In this document: positions 13,160-21,683 of the stretch, in pieces
Position numbering within the stretch: position 1 is the stretch's first letter
Layout: every line of letters begins with the position of its first letter
Program-made: the position numbers and the translations under genes
Notes under the pieces: model-generated
Database searches by the model: none
The model's input: only the letters and a program-made list of their open reading frames with translations
What the model was told of the DNA's origin: nothing
From: Haliclona indistincta
Taxonomy: Eukaryota; Porifera; Demospongiae; Haplosclerida; Chalinidae
Reading direction: 5' to 3'
Assembly: GCA_964017065.1 (NCBI GenBank)
Contig: OZ024784.1
Location: 16,473,152 to 16,537,151 of the forward strand
Length of the DNA stretch: 64,000 bases

Positions 13160-13854
13160 AGTGAAACTCACAGAGATGGGCTGGTTTCATCTCTAAATTT
13201 ATCATTATTGATCATCCTGTATTATATCTATATCATTTTTGTGACTCATATTTCCATGATTGTGTGTCGCTTCATTTGTGCTGTGCATAGATGAAGATAT
13301 ATAGGTCCTATTGTGACCATAATAACATTTTCAAACAAAACTGACAATGTGGTTTTGAGAAAGCATGTTTTGTTCTAAGAAAGGATGGGATAATTTGTTC
13401 TTTCTTTGTCCTTCAGAGGGAAGAAATTACATGCTTTTCTAATCAAGTCAGTGTTTGCTATAAATGATGCTTACGTCACTGCTAAGTATGACAACTATGA
13501 GGGTATGTTGTGGGCTCCATGGATAGTATTACCAATGTACAAACACTAAATGGTGTGACTGTGCAATCGTGTCAGCCCAGGCATGCAACATACAGTGCAC
13601 AAGCTTTGACTAAAGAATGCTGATGCATCTGATAATTGGCAGCTGATTGGGTAAGCAGAAGATGGACCAAGAACAACACCTTAGCAGTGATGTCTGCAAA
13701 ACGTATTAGTCATTCCTAACAGCATGCCATTGGCACTTAGTGCAGTGGTCACATCTTTGTGGTCAACAACAAAGACCACAGATTCATCAATTAATTTTTG
13801 TGATAAAACCACGGTCTGCCTACAAGTATTCTCTTTCATTTTGGCTGGTTCTCA
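13160..13854. other. Gap between convergent genes
   Basis: 3' flank shared by the GTPase (+) and RRP36 (-). A short open stretch at 13416-13501 is flanked by plausible AG and GT sites but matches nothing recognised and has no partner exon. Otherwise nothing seen. Confidence 0.5.
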
Positions 13855-14945
13855 TTAGTGTTCAGTTTCATGGTCTAAAAAGGAAATAGGGCGATGATCA
13901 GGAAGTTTTCTTCTGTCTTTAGCTGCGTTTCGTTTTCTTTTCTTGCTGAGAAATTTCTTGAGCTGACCAGAATCCTGAAGTGACTTGTACTTCTCAACCA
14001 GTGCAATCTTCTTCCTCAAAGCTATGGCGGAATTAAAATAAACACAAAATCACTGCACAGCCCTTACATGATCCTATAAAGAAAGGTCGTTTGCCCTCCT
14101 TAGCAAGTGTTCTCTCTACTTTTCTGTGTTCAGTGTCTAAAGCCTTTCGCTCTTTCATCACTTGCTTGCTCGCCTCTCGAGATTCCTAACAAGAGCAAAG
14201 AGACTAGCTACATCTGTTTAACAAATCTTGTACCATTCTTTGTAACAAGCCCTTGATTTTCTCTTTCTTTTGCACATTTTTTGTCTGTTTTAGCTCTTTT
14301 CCCATAATTTCCTTCTCCTCTTGCTTTATCTCATCAACAAAAGCATATGATTTCTCAAATAGATCTTGGTTTAGTTTTCCACATCTGTCATCAAAACGAG
14401 GATCTCGTCCTTTTTCCTGAACGAAATCATAAAACCTAATGCCTGCTAATTTTCGTATAATTCACCTTTTTCTTTACATTCACTACGTGTCTAAATCGGG
14501 ATACTCGTTTCTTTGAAGACATTTCACTCGGTCTGTAGTCATGCACCAGTGATTGACATCACTCATCCACTGACTCACAATCAGAGACACACCTGTTTTT
14601 GTTGGGCCTCTTGAAATTTCCCTCCCCACCCAGTGTTGACTTCCTGCGAAGCACTACATCAAACCTGTGACGGAACGAGTGTGTGACGCAGAATCCACTA
14701 GGTACTTTTTTGCAAGCCCCTCACTTTTTGGAGCCGACCTTATCTCGTACCTGCTGTAGTTCACCAAGTGGTACCTCAGACAACTCTGTACAGGGTAACA
14801 TGTTCAGCTCAGCGTTTGATTATTATTGTACCAACACCTTACCTTCTCTCATCCGTCGCTCATCATCCTCCTCTTCTTCTGACGAAGACGGCTCTGGATC
14901 AATGTCTACAACACGACGTCTTGGAAAGTCTTTTTTCTGTGCCAT
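13855..14945 (-). CDS. RRP36: rRNA-processing protein RRP36 homologue
   Basis: Nucleolar factor needed for early cleavages of pre-rRNA on the way to 18S rRNA (90S pre-ribosome). Seven exons on the minus strand: 14843-14945, 14725-14785, 14593-14664, 14466-14532, 14234-14416, 14068-14185, 13855-14021. They join in frame to 256 residues, close to human RRP36 (259). Conserved blocks: acidic N-terminus (SSSEEEEDDE), PLGELQQVRDKVGSKK, RPSEMSSKKRVSRFRHVV, RDPRFDDRCGKLN, FVDEIKQEEKEI, KEGKRPFF and the basic tail FLSKKRKRNAAKDRRKLP. The charged middle is predicted coiled coil. It is divergent from ALKBH1, with 60 bp between the two ATGs, so the pair must share a promoter. Confidence 0.92.
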
Positions 14946-15005
14946 GACCCACGTGTTTAAGGCGTGGCTATTTTTAATGCAGACACCGTGGGGTTAATTT
15001 ATGCA
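14946..15005. promoter_or_regulatory. Bidirectional promoter RRP36/ALKBH1, with CACGTG E-box
   Basis: Only 60 bp separate the two start codons. A palindromic CACGTG is at 14950-14955, 5 bp from the RRP36 ATG. Promoter function is inferred from the geometry. Confidence 0.6.
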
Positions 15006-16382
15006 ATGGCAGAAAAAGAGCAGGATGATGTCTTCAAAAGAGAATTCAAACGATTCAAGAAGCTCTCACCGCGTGAAGCACTAGATGCAGCATCTATAGC
15101 GTCTAAACAATTATTGTTGGTAAGTAAAAATTACTAGTAGCAAGCAGTTCTGATCACAAATAAAAATTAAGATTTTGTATTGTGAGTTTCAACTGTCCGG
15201 CTTTAGATGAAGGTCCCTCTACATTCTGTTGACTCTTGTCATACACCACCTGCTACTACAGCTTGCAGTCTAGGCCTAGCATCTCCTGACCAATGGAACG
15301 TGTACAATGTAACTCAATCACCAGGTATGCTGTATGATCCACTCACAATTGTTATTTTCATCAAATTTGCAGGACTCATTTTCATTTCAGACCCTTTTGT
15401 AAGAGGACATCAACATTATTGGGTCAAGCAATGTCTAACCAGCTATCCTTGTAAACCAAATATTTGCAATTTGGATGCTCACCTCATGAGACCTGTTCCG
15501 CTGGGACAGCTATGGCCAACAGAAAAGGCGGACGTACGGTAACATTGTTATTATTTCAGATGATTACTTTTAAACAAGTTTTTAACTGTTTTCTATTGAT
15601 TTGTAGAGCCCCTCCTGAATTACAGAACAAACTTCGCTGGGTGACACTGGGTTACCATCATAACTGGGACACTAAACATTATGATTCTCATAATCGCTCT
15701 CCATTCCCGTCTGACCTTGCCAAGCTGACACAATTCATTCTGGCTGCAGTTGGGTTCACAAAGTTCATAGCTGAGGCTGCCATTGTGAACTACTATCACT
15801 TGGACTCCACACTTTCAGGACATACGGATCATTCAGAAAAGGATCTGACTGCTCCTTTGATTTCCATCAGGTACACTCCATGCACTCACTCTCACTCACA
15901 CACACTCACTTTCTCATTATAGCTTTGGGCAGTCGGCCATATTTCTCATCGGTGGAAAAACAAAGCAAGACCAACCCATTCCACTCTTGTTAAACTCTGG
16001 TGATATAGTCATTATGTCAGGAGAGAGCCGACTTGCTTATCATGCCCTTCCTAAAGTGCTTCCTCCTCTAGAAGGCCATGGTCCTGATGTTCTTTCTCAA
16101 GCTGCCCTAGAACATGCAATAGATCTATGTGCTAGAGACTCTATTTCGTCGAGTTGCATGGTATGTGGTCAAACAAGAGCAGCAATATATTCTGAAAGGA
16201 TTCCTCGTGTTCCAGATCCTTCTCTCGTGCACAGTCCAGATCCAGCTAGTACATCATCTCACTCTGAACCCTGCACTGGTTGTCAGTGGCTTTTAAAGAC
16301 ATGGCCACAATTCGAGTCTTATTTGTCTTGCTCGCGTATTAATGTAAACGTCAGACAAGTTGGAAATCTGCTAGGTGAATAA
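15006..16382 (+). CDS. ALKBH1: Nucleic acid dioxygenase ALKBH1
   Basis: Fe(II)/2-oxoglutarate dioxygenase of the AlkB family that demethylates tRNA (m1A, and m5C at the wobble base), acting in mitochondria and nucleus. Exons 15006-15119, 15207-15324, 15373-15538, 15607-15870 and 15923-16382 join to 373 residues (human 389). Family blocks: GLIFISDPF, HYWVKQCL, KPNICNLD, LRWVTLGYHHNWD, PFPSDLAKL, AEAAIVNYYHLDSTLSGHTD, SFGQSAIFLIGG, SGDIVIMSGESRLAYHALP and NVNVRQV. The iron ligands are the His and Asp of HTD and the His of YHALP; the Arg of NVNVRQV is the 2-oxoglutarate ligand. A segment of about 55 residues with two CxxC pairs (CMVC, CTGC) sits before the last strand. The ATG at 15006 was preferred over the one at 15001 because only it is in frame. 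The stop overlaps a polyadenylation signal. Confidence 0.94.
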
Positions 16383-16383
16383 A
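16378..16383 (+). terminator. AATAAA overlapping the ALKBH1 stop codon
   Basis: GAA TAA AAA: the stop codon (16380-16382) lies within a canonical AATAAA. Cleavage 10-30 nt downstream would fall in the 5' leader of OVCA2. Confidence 0.6.
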
Positions 16384-16437
16384 AAGTTTTGAAAATTGCG
16401 CCAAAAATTATTCTTGATAATGCGCATCTACTGTGCC

Positions 16438-17085
16438 ATGGGGAAGCTACGTGTTCTCTGTTTGCACGGATACAGACAAAACGAGAACTCCTTTCGTGAG
16501 CGAACCGGTGGTCTCAGAAAACTCCTGAAGCGAGAACTCGAGTATGTGTTTGTTGCAGCTCCACACGTGATCCCGGAACCAGAAAATGTAGCTAAACCAG
16601 CTGAACAGCAAGAGAAGGGATGGTGGTTCTCCCAGCCTGAGAAACGCTACAATGCACTCGATAAAACAGAAGTTTGTGTTGGATTCGACGAGTCTGTAAA
16701 AGCAGTACAAGAACAGGTCAAGTTGCTTGGTCCCTTTGATGGTCTTCTTGGGTTCAGCCAGGGTGCTTGCTTAGCAGCACTACTGTGTGCATTGCAGCAA
16801 ACTGACAAAAACTCACCGTTCCAGTTTAGATTTGTAATTCTTTTTGCTGGATTCCAATCTCTCTTATCTCAACACACTGACCTTTACTGTAGCATTATTC
16901 AATGCCCAAGCTTTCATTCAATCGGAGAAACAGATGCTGTTATACCTACCCAGTCTAGTCTTGACCTGGCGGAACGATTTGAAAATGCTGTCACTTACAA
17001 GCACAACGGAGGTCATTACATTCCTGCTTCACCACCGCTTAGGACAGCTCTTCGAGAATTCTTGGCTCCATTTTTAGAGGAATAA
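16438..17085 (+). CDS. OVCA2: OVCA2-type serine hydrolase (FSH family)
   Basis: Alpha/beta-hydrolase; human OVCA2 is an esterase preferring long-chain acyl esters. A single exon of 215 residues (human 227). It opens MGKLRVLCLHGYRQNENSF, the conserved FSH start with its HGYRQN motif. Catalytic triad: Ser in GFSQGA, Asp in GETDAVIP, His in HNGGHYIP. An in-frame ATG 42 bp upstream (16396) would add 14 residues that are not conserved, so 16438 is preferred. The start is 55 bp after the ALKBH1 stop on the same strand, and the gene has no intron although its neighbours have many. Confidence 0.93.
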   Translation: MGKLRVLCLHGYRQNENSFRERTGGLRKLLKRELEYVFVAAPHVIPEPENVAKPAEQQEKGWWFSQPEKRYNALDKTEVCVGFDESVKAVQEQVKLLGPFDGLLGFSQGACLAALLCALQQTDKNSPFQFRFVILFAGFQSLLSQHTDLYCSIIQCPSFHSIGETDAVIPTQSSLDLAERFENAVTYKHNGGHYIPASPPLRTALREFLAPFLEE

Positions 17086-18006
17086 TGGTACTTACACACT
17101 CCTCGTGTTTTCGGTTTTGACGTTGCATTAGATCCACTTTGAAAACTTGTCAGCAAAAAATTATGTACACGTCTGTGGGTGTGGGTAGGGTGATCAGGTA
17201 CATTGTTGATACTTTCATTGTTGTTGTTGTTTCAACGACTTGTGTGTGCATGAGTTGTGTGTGCTTCAAGTTAGCGTGAGTTTCTTTCAGAAAACGTATG
17301 ATACTTATGTAGCATTGTTGTTGGAAAACTAGGGTAGAGTAGTTTAGAAGAGTCGAGATGAAATTTCTTGTCCCGTAGCTCTTGTAACTTTATTTTAGTA
17401 GTACATCCTTGCATTGTGGCTTTTCTTGAGCGCAATACTCAGTCCTCTAAGGTGGGAGTCCTTGACAATAACCTACTTGTAGAGAGGAATAAAAACAGGA
17501 CTTTGATAGAGGGAGAGGAGGGTTAGAGAGACAAGGGGTTAGCAATAAACTTTTCTCATTCACACTTGCTGTTGATTTGACATTGTTGTTTCTTGGACTT
17601 TGTTGCTTTTGGCTGATTCATAGACATGATCCGATTTATAGGCTGACTATACTTACACAGAAACGGTGACATTATTTTGACGTCGAGCTTTGGGTCATGC
17701 TGAAATTTGTGTTGCACTTGCATTATACTGAATAAACAATGGAACTCGATTTATCCATCGGCGATAACAACAGAGAAGATTAGAATGGTACTGGTTGGAT
17801 CTGCTGATGCTTACAATCGACGAAGTGTGAACCATTAAACCCACTAAACAATTTACACATGCACACCAATACGCCTCAATTCAGACTTTTGAATAAAAAA
17901 CTTGGGCAATCTTGTCTTACAAATGCTTGCTTCAAGAGCAGGAGTAGAACATGCAATGAAAACTGTATGGGCCATACAGACACAAATTGAAACCTGAGGA
18001 ATTTGT
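17086..18006. other. Gap between convergent genes
   Basis: 3' flanks of OVCA2 (+) and the SR-type factor (-). Several AATAAA motifs are present on the plus strand (about 17489, 17546, 17731, 17892). No gene seen. Confidence 0.55.
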
Positions 18007-19767
18007 TCATGTGAAGACTGTCACAAACCTCTCACTATCTGGAGAGTGGGCAATGACTTCTCGCTCTTTTCCTTGGTTGATAATCTCTCGATCATGGCGT
18101 GGGGAGAACAAGGTATCTCGACCCCTATACAAGCCTGTGTCAACAGCATCGTAATCATTCTCACGGTCATCTTTCACTTCATCCAGTTCGAGGTACTGGT
18201 CCTCCTCGGGAGGATGCTCGAAGTCATAGTTCTCAGTAGAGAGACTGTATTGATCGTTCAGGAACTCCACAGGAGTAGTTGAGCGACTGCGTGCATCGTA
18301 CTCTGCTCCAGCATATGTAGCAGAATGCTGTTTATCAAAGTGTGGTGGAGTGGAATCACTAGGAGGGGGTGAAGGTGATTTTGAATACGGAGGAGTCTTG
18401 GGCTTAAAAATGTAGGATGGAGATTGGGAGTCATCAAAATGACTTTCTTTTTGATGTGTGTGGCGATGAGAACTTTCCGAACGACGAGGACGATCTGCAC
18501 TTGGACTGAACTGTCGAACAGGAGAGCGAGACCGATACCCACTGCGTTCGTACTTCCTGTCACGTCCATCTCTGCCGGAGCGTTCTCTGTGATAAGAGTG
18601 CTCAGATCGTGATGAGTGAGAAAAATTAGGGGAATGCTGCCTTCGTCCAGACGAGGAACGATGGCTGTTTCTAGGTGGTGGTGGTGGTGGTAATCTTCGC
18701 ATCTCTTGAGGACGAGAGCGTTCAGCTCTGAATGCCATGTCTCTGCTGTGCTCTGCTGGTCTACGTCCATAGCTACCTGGTGGACTACGAGAGAAGCGAC
18801 GAGGAGGAGACATGCGACGTCGTGGAGAAATAGACCTTGGTCTAGGAGGAGGAAAGTCAGAATGAAAGTTGTCGTGTTTCCTACTCATTGATCTGCCTGG
18901 ATACGGAAGGCGTTCAACAGGTGGTCTACCACCAAGACGATCTCCTCTGTCTGACCGAGAGAATCGAGAGTCCAGAGGCTCCTTTATGTCACGATAGTTA
19001 TCAAACCTATCTCCATGATGATGATGGACACCATTTCGTGAATTATCCCTGCCAGAAGAGTTGGATGAAGGTCGCAGACTACTACTGTGACTACGAGAGT
19101 GATCCCTGGCTGGAGGAAGTGGCGGAGGATACCTGTCTCTTCCACGACCAGGTTGGTCAAAGATCAGAGGAGGGCTGTGTCTGCCATGACCACTGTGCCT
19201 GCTGCCGTGACGACTTGAGTCGTCATACCTGTCTCGTGACGGGGGAGGGGGAAAGTGACTAGAGTGTTCTCTTGAGCTGAATCGACTGCTAAGCCCAGGA
19301 GGTGACCGAGGCCTCAACCGTATGTCATCACGGCGATGAGAGTAGGAATCATCTCGATGTGAACGGTTTCCTCCTCTTGGATGCACATCACTGTTACTTC
19401 TCAAAGGAGATCGCTTGTTTCGATCAACAACAGGAGACAGTTCTACTCGAACTTGGCATCCGCAGACAACTCGTGCATTAGTAGCACGGACAGCATCTTG
19501 GGCGTCACCCATGTCATAGAAGAACACATAGGCAAATCCTGGTGGGTTGTCAGCTACCCAAACGTTCTTGATTTCACCGAACCTTGAATAGACCTTGCGT
19601 AGCTCATCTTTGTTTCCTCTGGTTCCTAGGTCGCGGATAATAATGCGAGGTACGGACACTGGAGCGGTGGAGAGCAGAGACGCCCATAATGAGGGTGGTT
19701 TTTGAGGGCGGAAGGTGTGTGTGCTAGGCAAGCCTTTGAAAGGTACATGATTGTAGACCAACTTACT
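18007..19767 (-). CDS. SR-type splicing factor (SRSF3/SRSF7-like RRM with a very long RS domain)
   Basis: Predicted nuclear RNA-binding splicing regulator. The coding exon is 18007-19658; the first base of the ATG lies in the upstream exon (19767), so splicing of a 108-bp intron (19659-19766) makes A|TG and the protein opens MSVPRIIIRDLG, 550 residues in all. No other in-frame ATG precedes the RRM. The RRM (residues about 4-77) has RNP1 GFAYVFF and the SRSF3/7 signatures VWVADNPPGFAYV and VCGCQVRVELSP. RNP2 is IIIRDL and lacks the usual aromatic residue. Residues about 85-420 are rich in RS, SR, RD and His with polyproline tracts; the C-terminal part is acidic. Human SRSF3 and SRSF7 are only 164 and 238 residues, so the tail is exceptional. 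The promoter is shared with the TMEM179-like gene. Confidence 0.85.
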   Translation of the reverse strand, partial: SKLVYNHVPFKGLPSTHTFRPQKPPSLWASLLSTAPVSVPRIIIRDLGTRGNKDELRKVYSRFGEIKNVWVADNPPGFAYVFFYDMGDAQDAVRATNARVVCGCQVRVELSPVVDRNKRSPLRSNSDVHPRGGNRSHRDDSYSHRRDDIRLRPRSPPGLSSRFSSREHSSHFPPPPSRDRYDDSSRHGSRHSGHGRHSPPLIFDQPGRGRDRYPPPLPPARDHSRSHSSSLRPSSNSSGRDNSRNGVHHHHGDRFDNYRDIKEPLDSRFSRSDRGDRLGGRPPVERLPYPGRSMSRKHDNFHSDFPPPRPRSISPRRRMSPPRRFSRSPPGSYGRRPAEHSRDMAFRAERSRPQEMRRLPPPPPPRNSHRSSSGRRQHSPNFSHSSRSEHSYHRERSGRDGRDRKYERSGYRSRSPVRQFSPSADRPRRSESSHRHTHQKESHFDDSQSPSYIFKPKTPPYSKSPSPPPSDSTPPHFDKQHSATYAGAEYDARSRSTTPVEFLNDQYSLSTENYDFEHPPEEDQYLELDEVKDDRENDYDAVDTGLYRGRDTLFSPRHDREIINQGKEREVIAHSPDSERFVTVFT

Positions 19768-20069
19768 CGCTGATTGTTGAACCGGATGATCTTTTAGAGA
19801 TTATGACAGCCGATCGTAGAAATACTTACCAGTACAGAATCAGCAGGATTTTTCCGATCACAGTACGGCGGCCATATCTTTTTTGGCTTTCGAGCAACGC
19901 CGTTGGCACGTGAGCTGAATGAGGTGTGCGTGCGCGTGGCGTGGACGATCGGATTCGAATTTCGGATCCGAGGTCGCGGGGATCGATAGTTAGACTGGTA
20001 GGCGTGGCTAGCTGAACTTTTTGCAAATAGGGATCGGATCAACGCCTTGCAGCAAACAGTTAGACAGCA
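19768..20069. promoter_or_regulatory. Bidirectional promoter and 5' exons between the SR factor and the TMEM179-like gene
   Basis: About 300 bp between divergent coding starts. It contains a possible SR-factor 5'UTR donor (CTG|GTAAGT at about 19826-19829 on the minus strand) and a CACGTG E-box at 19907-19912. Confidence 0.5.
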
Positions 20070-21568
20070 ATGTCCTTCCTTAGAAAACGAGCAGATAGCA
20101 ACCCAGAAGAACAGGAACGCTTGACCGGGAATGCTGGAATAGCAAGGTTTACGATTGGTTCTGCTCTGAACTTGATCATCTCTATAGACTTCCTGGCCAT
20201 CTTCATTGCCTCTCTCGTTGTTATCGGGACCGTGGGCGTAACGCAGAACCAGCTGTCTAACTGTTTCTTGTACTCTTATTGTGCTCAAACTCCGAACATC
20301 ACAGGTGACTGCACGGGATTCAGTCCCGGCAGCGTACATGTGTGCAACATTACGATGGTGGCGTTTTCATTTGTTGGCATCATGGGACTCGCCTTTGTGA
20401 TCTCACTGATTGTCAAAGCTATCCTTCATCAAGAGTAAGTGTTAAAGATTGCATATTCTCACTTAAAATGAAAGAAAATGCTGTCTAATTGTTGTGTTGC
20501 AAAGTGTACTATGCATGGTATGTCAAGTTTCGTGGTGGGCTATTCTCAATTCAATACACAAAAATGACGAAAATTATGGCCATAAATGTGGCAGTACTGG
20601 TACCAAAGGACAGATCTCCAACCAGAGCATCCACATCATCAGCCATACGCAACTAGTGCATGCAGTTTTGCTTATTGCTGAGCCAGATCATGCTATTTTG
20701 TGGGCGTGGCCACCCATGCACAAAGCTTAGAGCCTCTGCAGGCCAAGTTGCGTATGGCTCATGATTGTACTTGAAATGGATGCTCTGGTGTGTATGGCCA
20801 TGATTTTCTCTATTTATGGGCATTGAAATACCTTCACACCTTTGCCACTAAACTATCTATTGTCTAACTACCCATTCACTAACAGCTGGTCTAGCAGTAT
20901 GTTAACACCAGTGCAGTAGCTGCATGTATGTAGAGACGAGACACATCATCGGCTTACCTTGTTCAGTAATCTTGCAAACAACAGTGCTGCTTTCATCCTT
21001 TTATTAATGCAATTAATATTGCGATTCAGTAAAATGGGGCGTGTATCATGGGTTATTGTGATCATCTTTTCAGTTTAAACTGGACTGTGTTTGTTGAAGT
21101 GGCAACTCTACTGGTGTTTGTGATCTTTGTGTTCGCTATTGGTGTGATGCTGTCGATTGGCATCAAAGTGACCTGTGATGAGATTGGAAAATACAAGTGA
21201 GCAGATTAGTACATGTTGTTGTACATATGTCATCATCATCTTGGTATTCATAATTTTCCAGCAATGAAGCAAAGAACAATATTACTGGATGTAGTAGTCC
21301 GTTTCCAACGAGTACTAACAGTTTTAATCCGTACAGCAATATGGTCAATGCTCAGGTTTGTCTAGTCTGCATGAACTAACATGATCATGTTATTCTATCT
21401 CTGCAGAACTCTACATGGTTCACTTTTCTATTCATTGTCATTGGTCTGGTGATCTACTTAATTCGGCTAGTTGTTTATCTTCGTCGAAAGAAAAAGAAGG
21501 ACATCTTGTCTACAATAGAAAAGGAGGACTTTGAAGAAACAGGAGAACAAGAAAATAACCCTATTTGA
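20070..21568 (+). CDS. Four-span membrane protein, TMEM179-like
   Basis: Exons 20070-20434, 21074-21196, 21262-21355 and 21407-21568 encode 247 residues (human TMEM179: 233). Four hydrophobic segments: about 31-57, 95-120, 124-152 and 195-218. Between spans 1 and 2 lies a Cys-bearing loop (NCFLYSYC...GDCTGF...HVCN) with NITG and NITM sequons; span 3 is followed by VTCDEIGKY, and the tail is basic then acidic (RRKKKKD...EKEDFEE). Spacing and the patterns CNITMVAFSF and SIGIKVTCDEI resemble TMEM179/TMEM179B, whose function is not established. The resemblance was judged by eye and is moderate; an orphan tetraspanning protein is the alternative. Intron 1 holds a foldback repeat. Confidence 0.7.
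20569..20807. mobile_element. MITE-like imperfect inverted repeat (foldback element) in an intron
   Basis: The outer arms pair: gaaaattatggccata (20569-20584) with tatggccatgattttc (20792-20807). Inner segments also pair: accagagcatcca with tggatgctctggt (20777-20789) and agccatacgcaactag with aagttgcgtatggct (20745-20759). No transposase is present and target-site duplications were not resolved by eye. Confidence 0.6.
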
Positions 21569-21683
21569 TAGACATTGACTCCATACACAGTACATGCATC
21601 TTGGTGACCCGTGTGTAAATTTTCATGGAGTGAACTTGACCAAAATAATTTGTATTAAAATTTGAATTCTGAGGTACACGTGT

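Noticed and set aside
13416..13501. Possible exon (RGKKLHAFLIKSVFAIND...) flanked by AG and GT
   Set aside because: No partner exon, no recognised family, and it follows the GTPase stop codon; too weak to annotate.
18046..19587. Plus-strand frames opposite the SR factor
   Set aside because: Antisense shadows of the low-complexity RS-domain coding sequence.
18007..19761. SR-factor reading starting at a TTG in frame (LVYNHVPFKG...)
   Set aside because: No ATG in that extension, and it lies in an intron with strong donor and acceptor; the spliced ATG is preferred.
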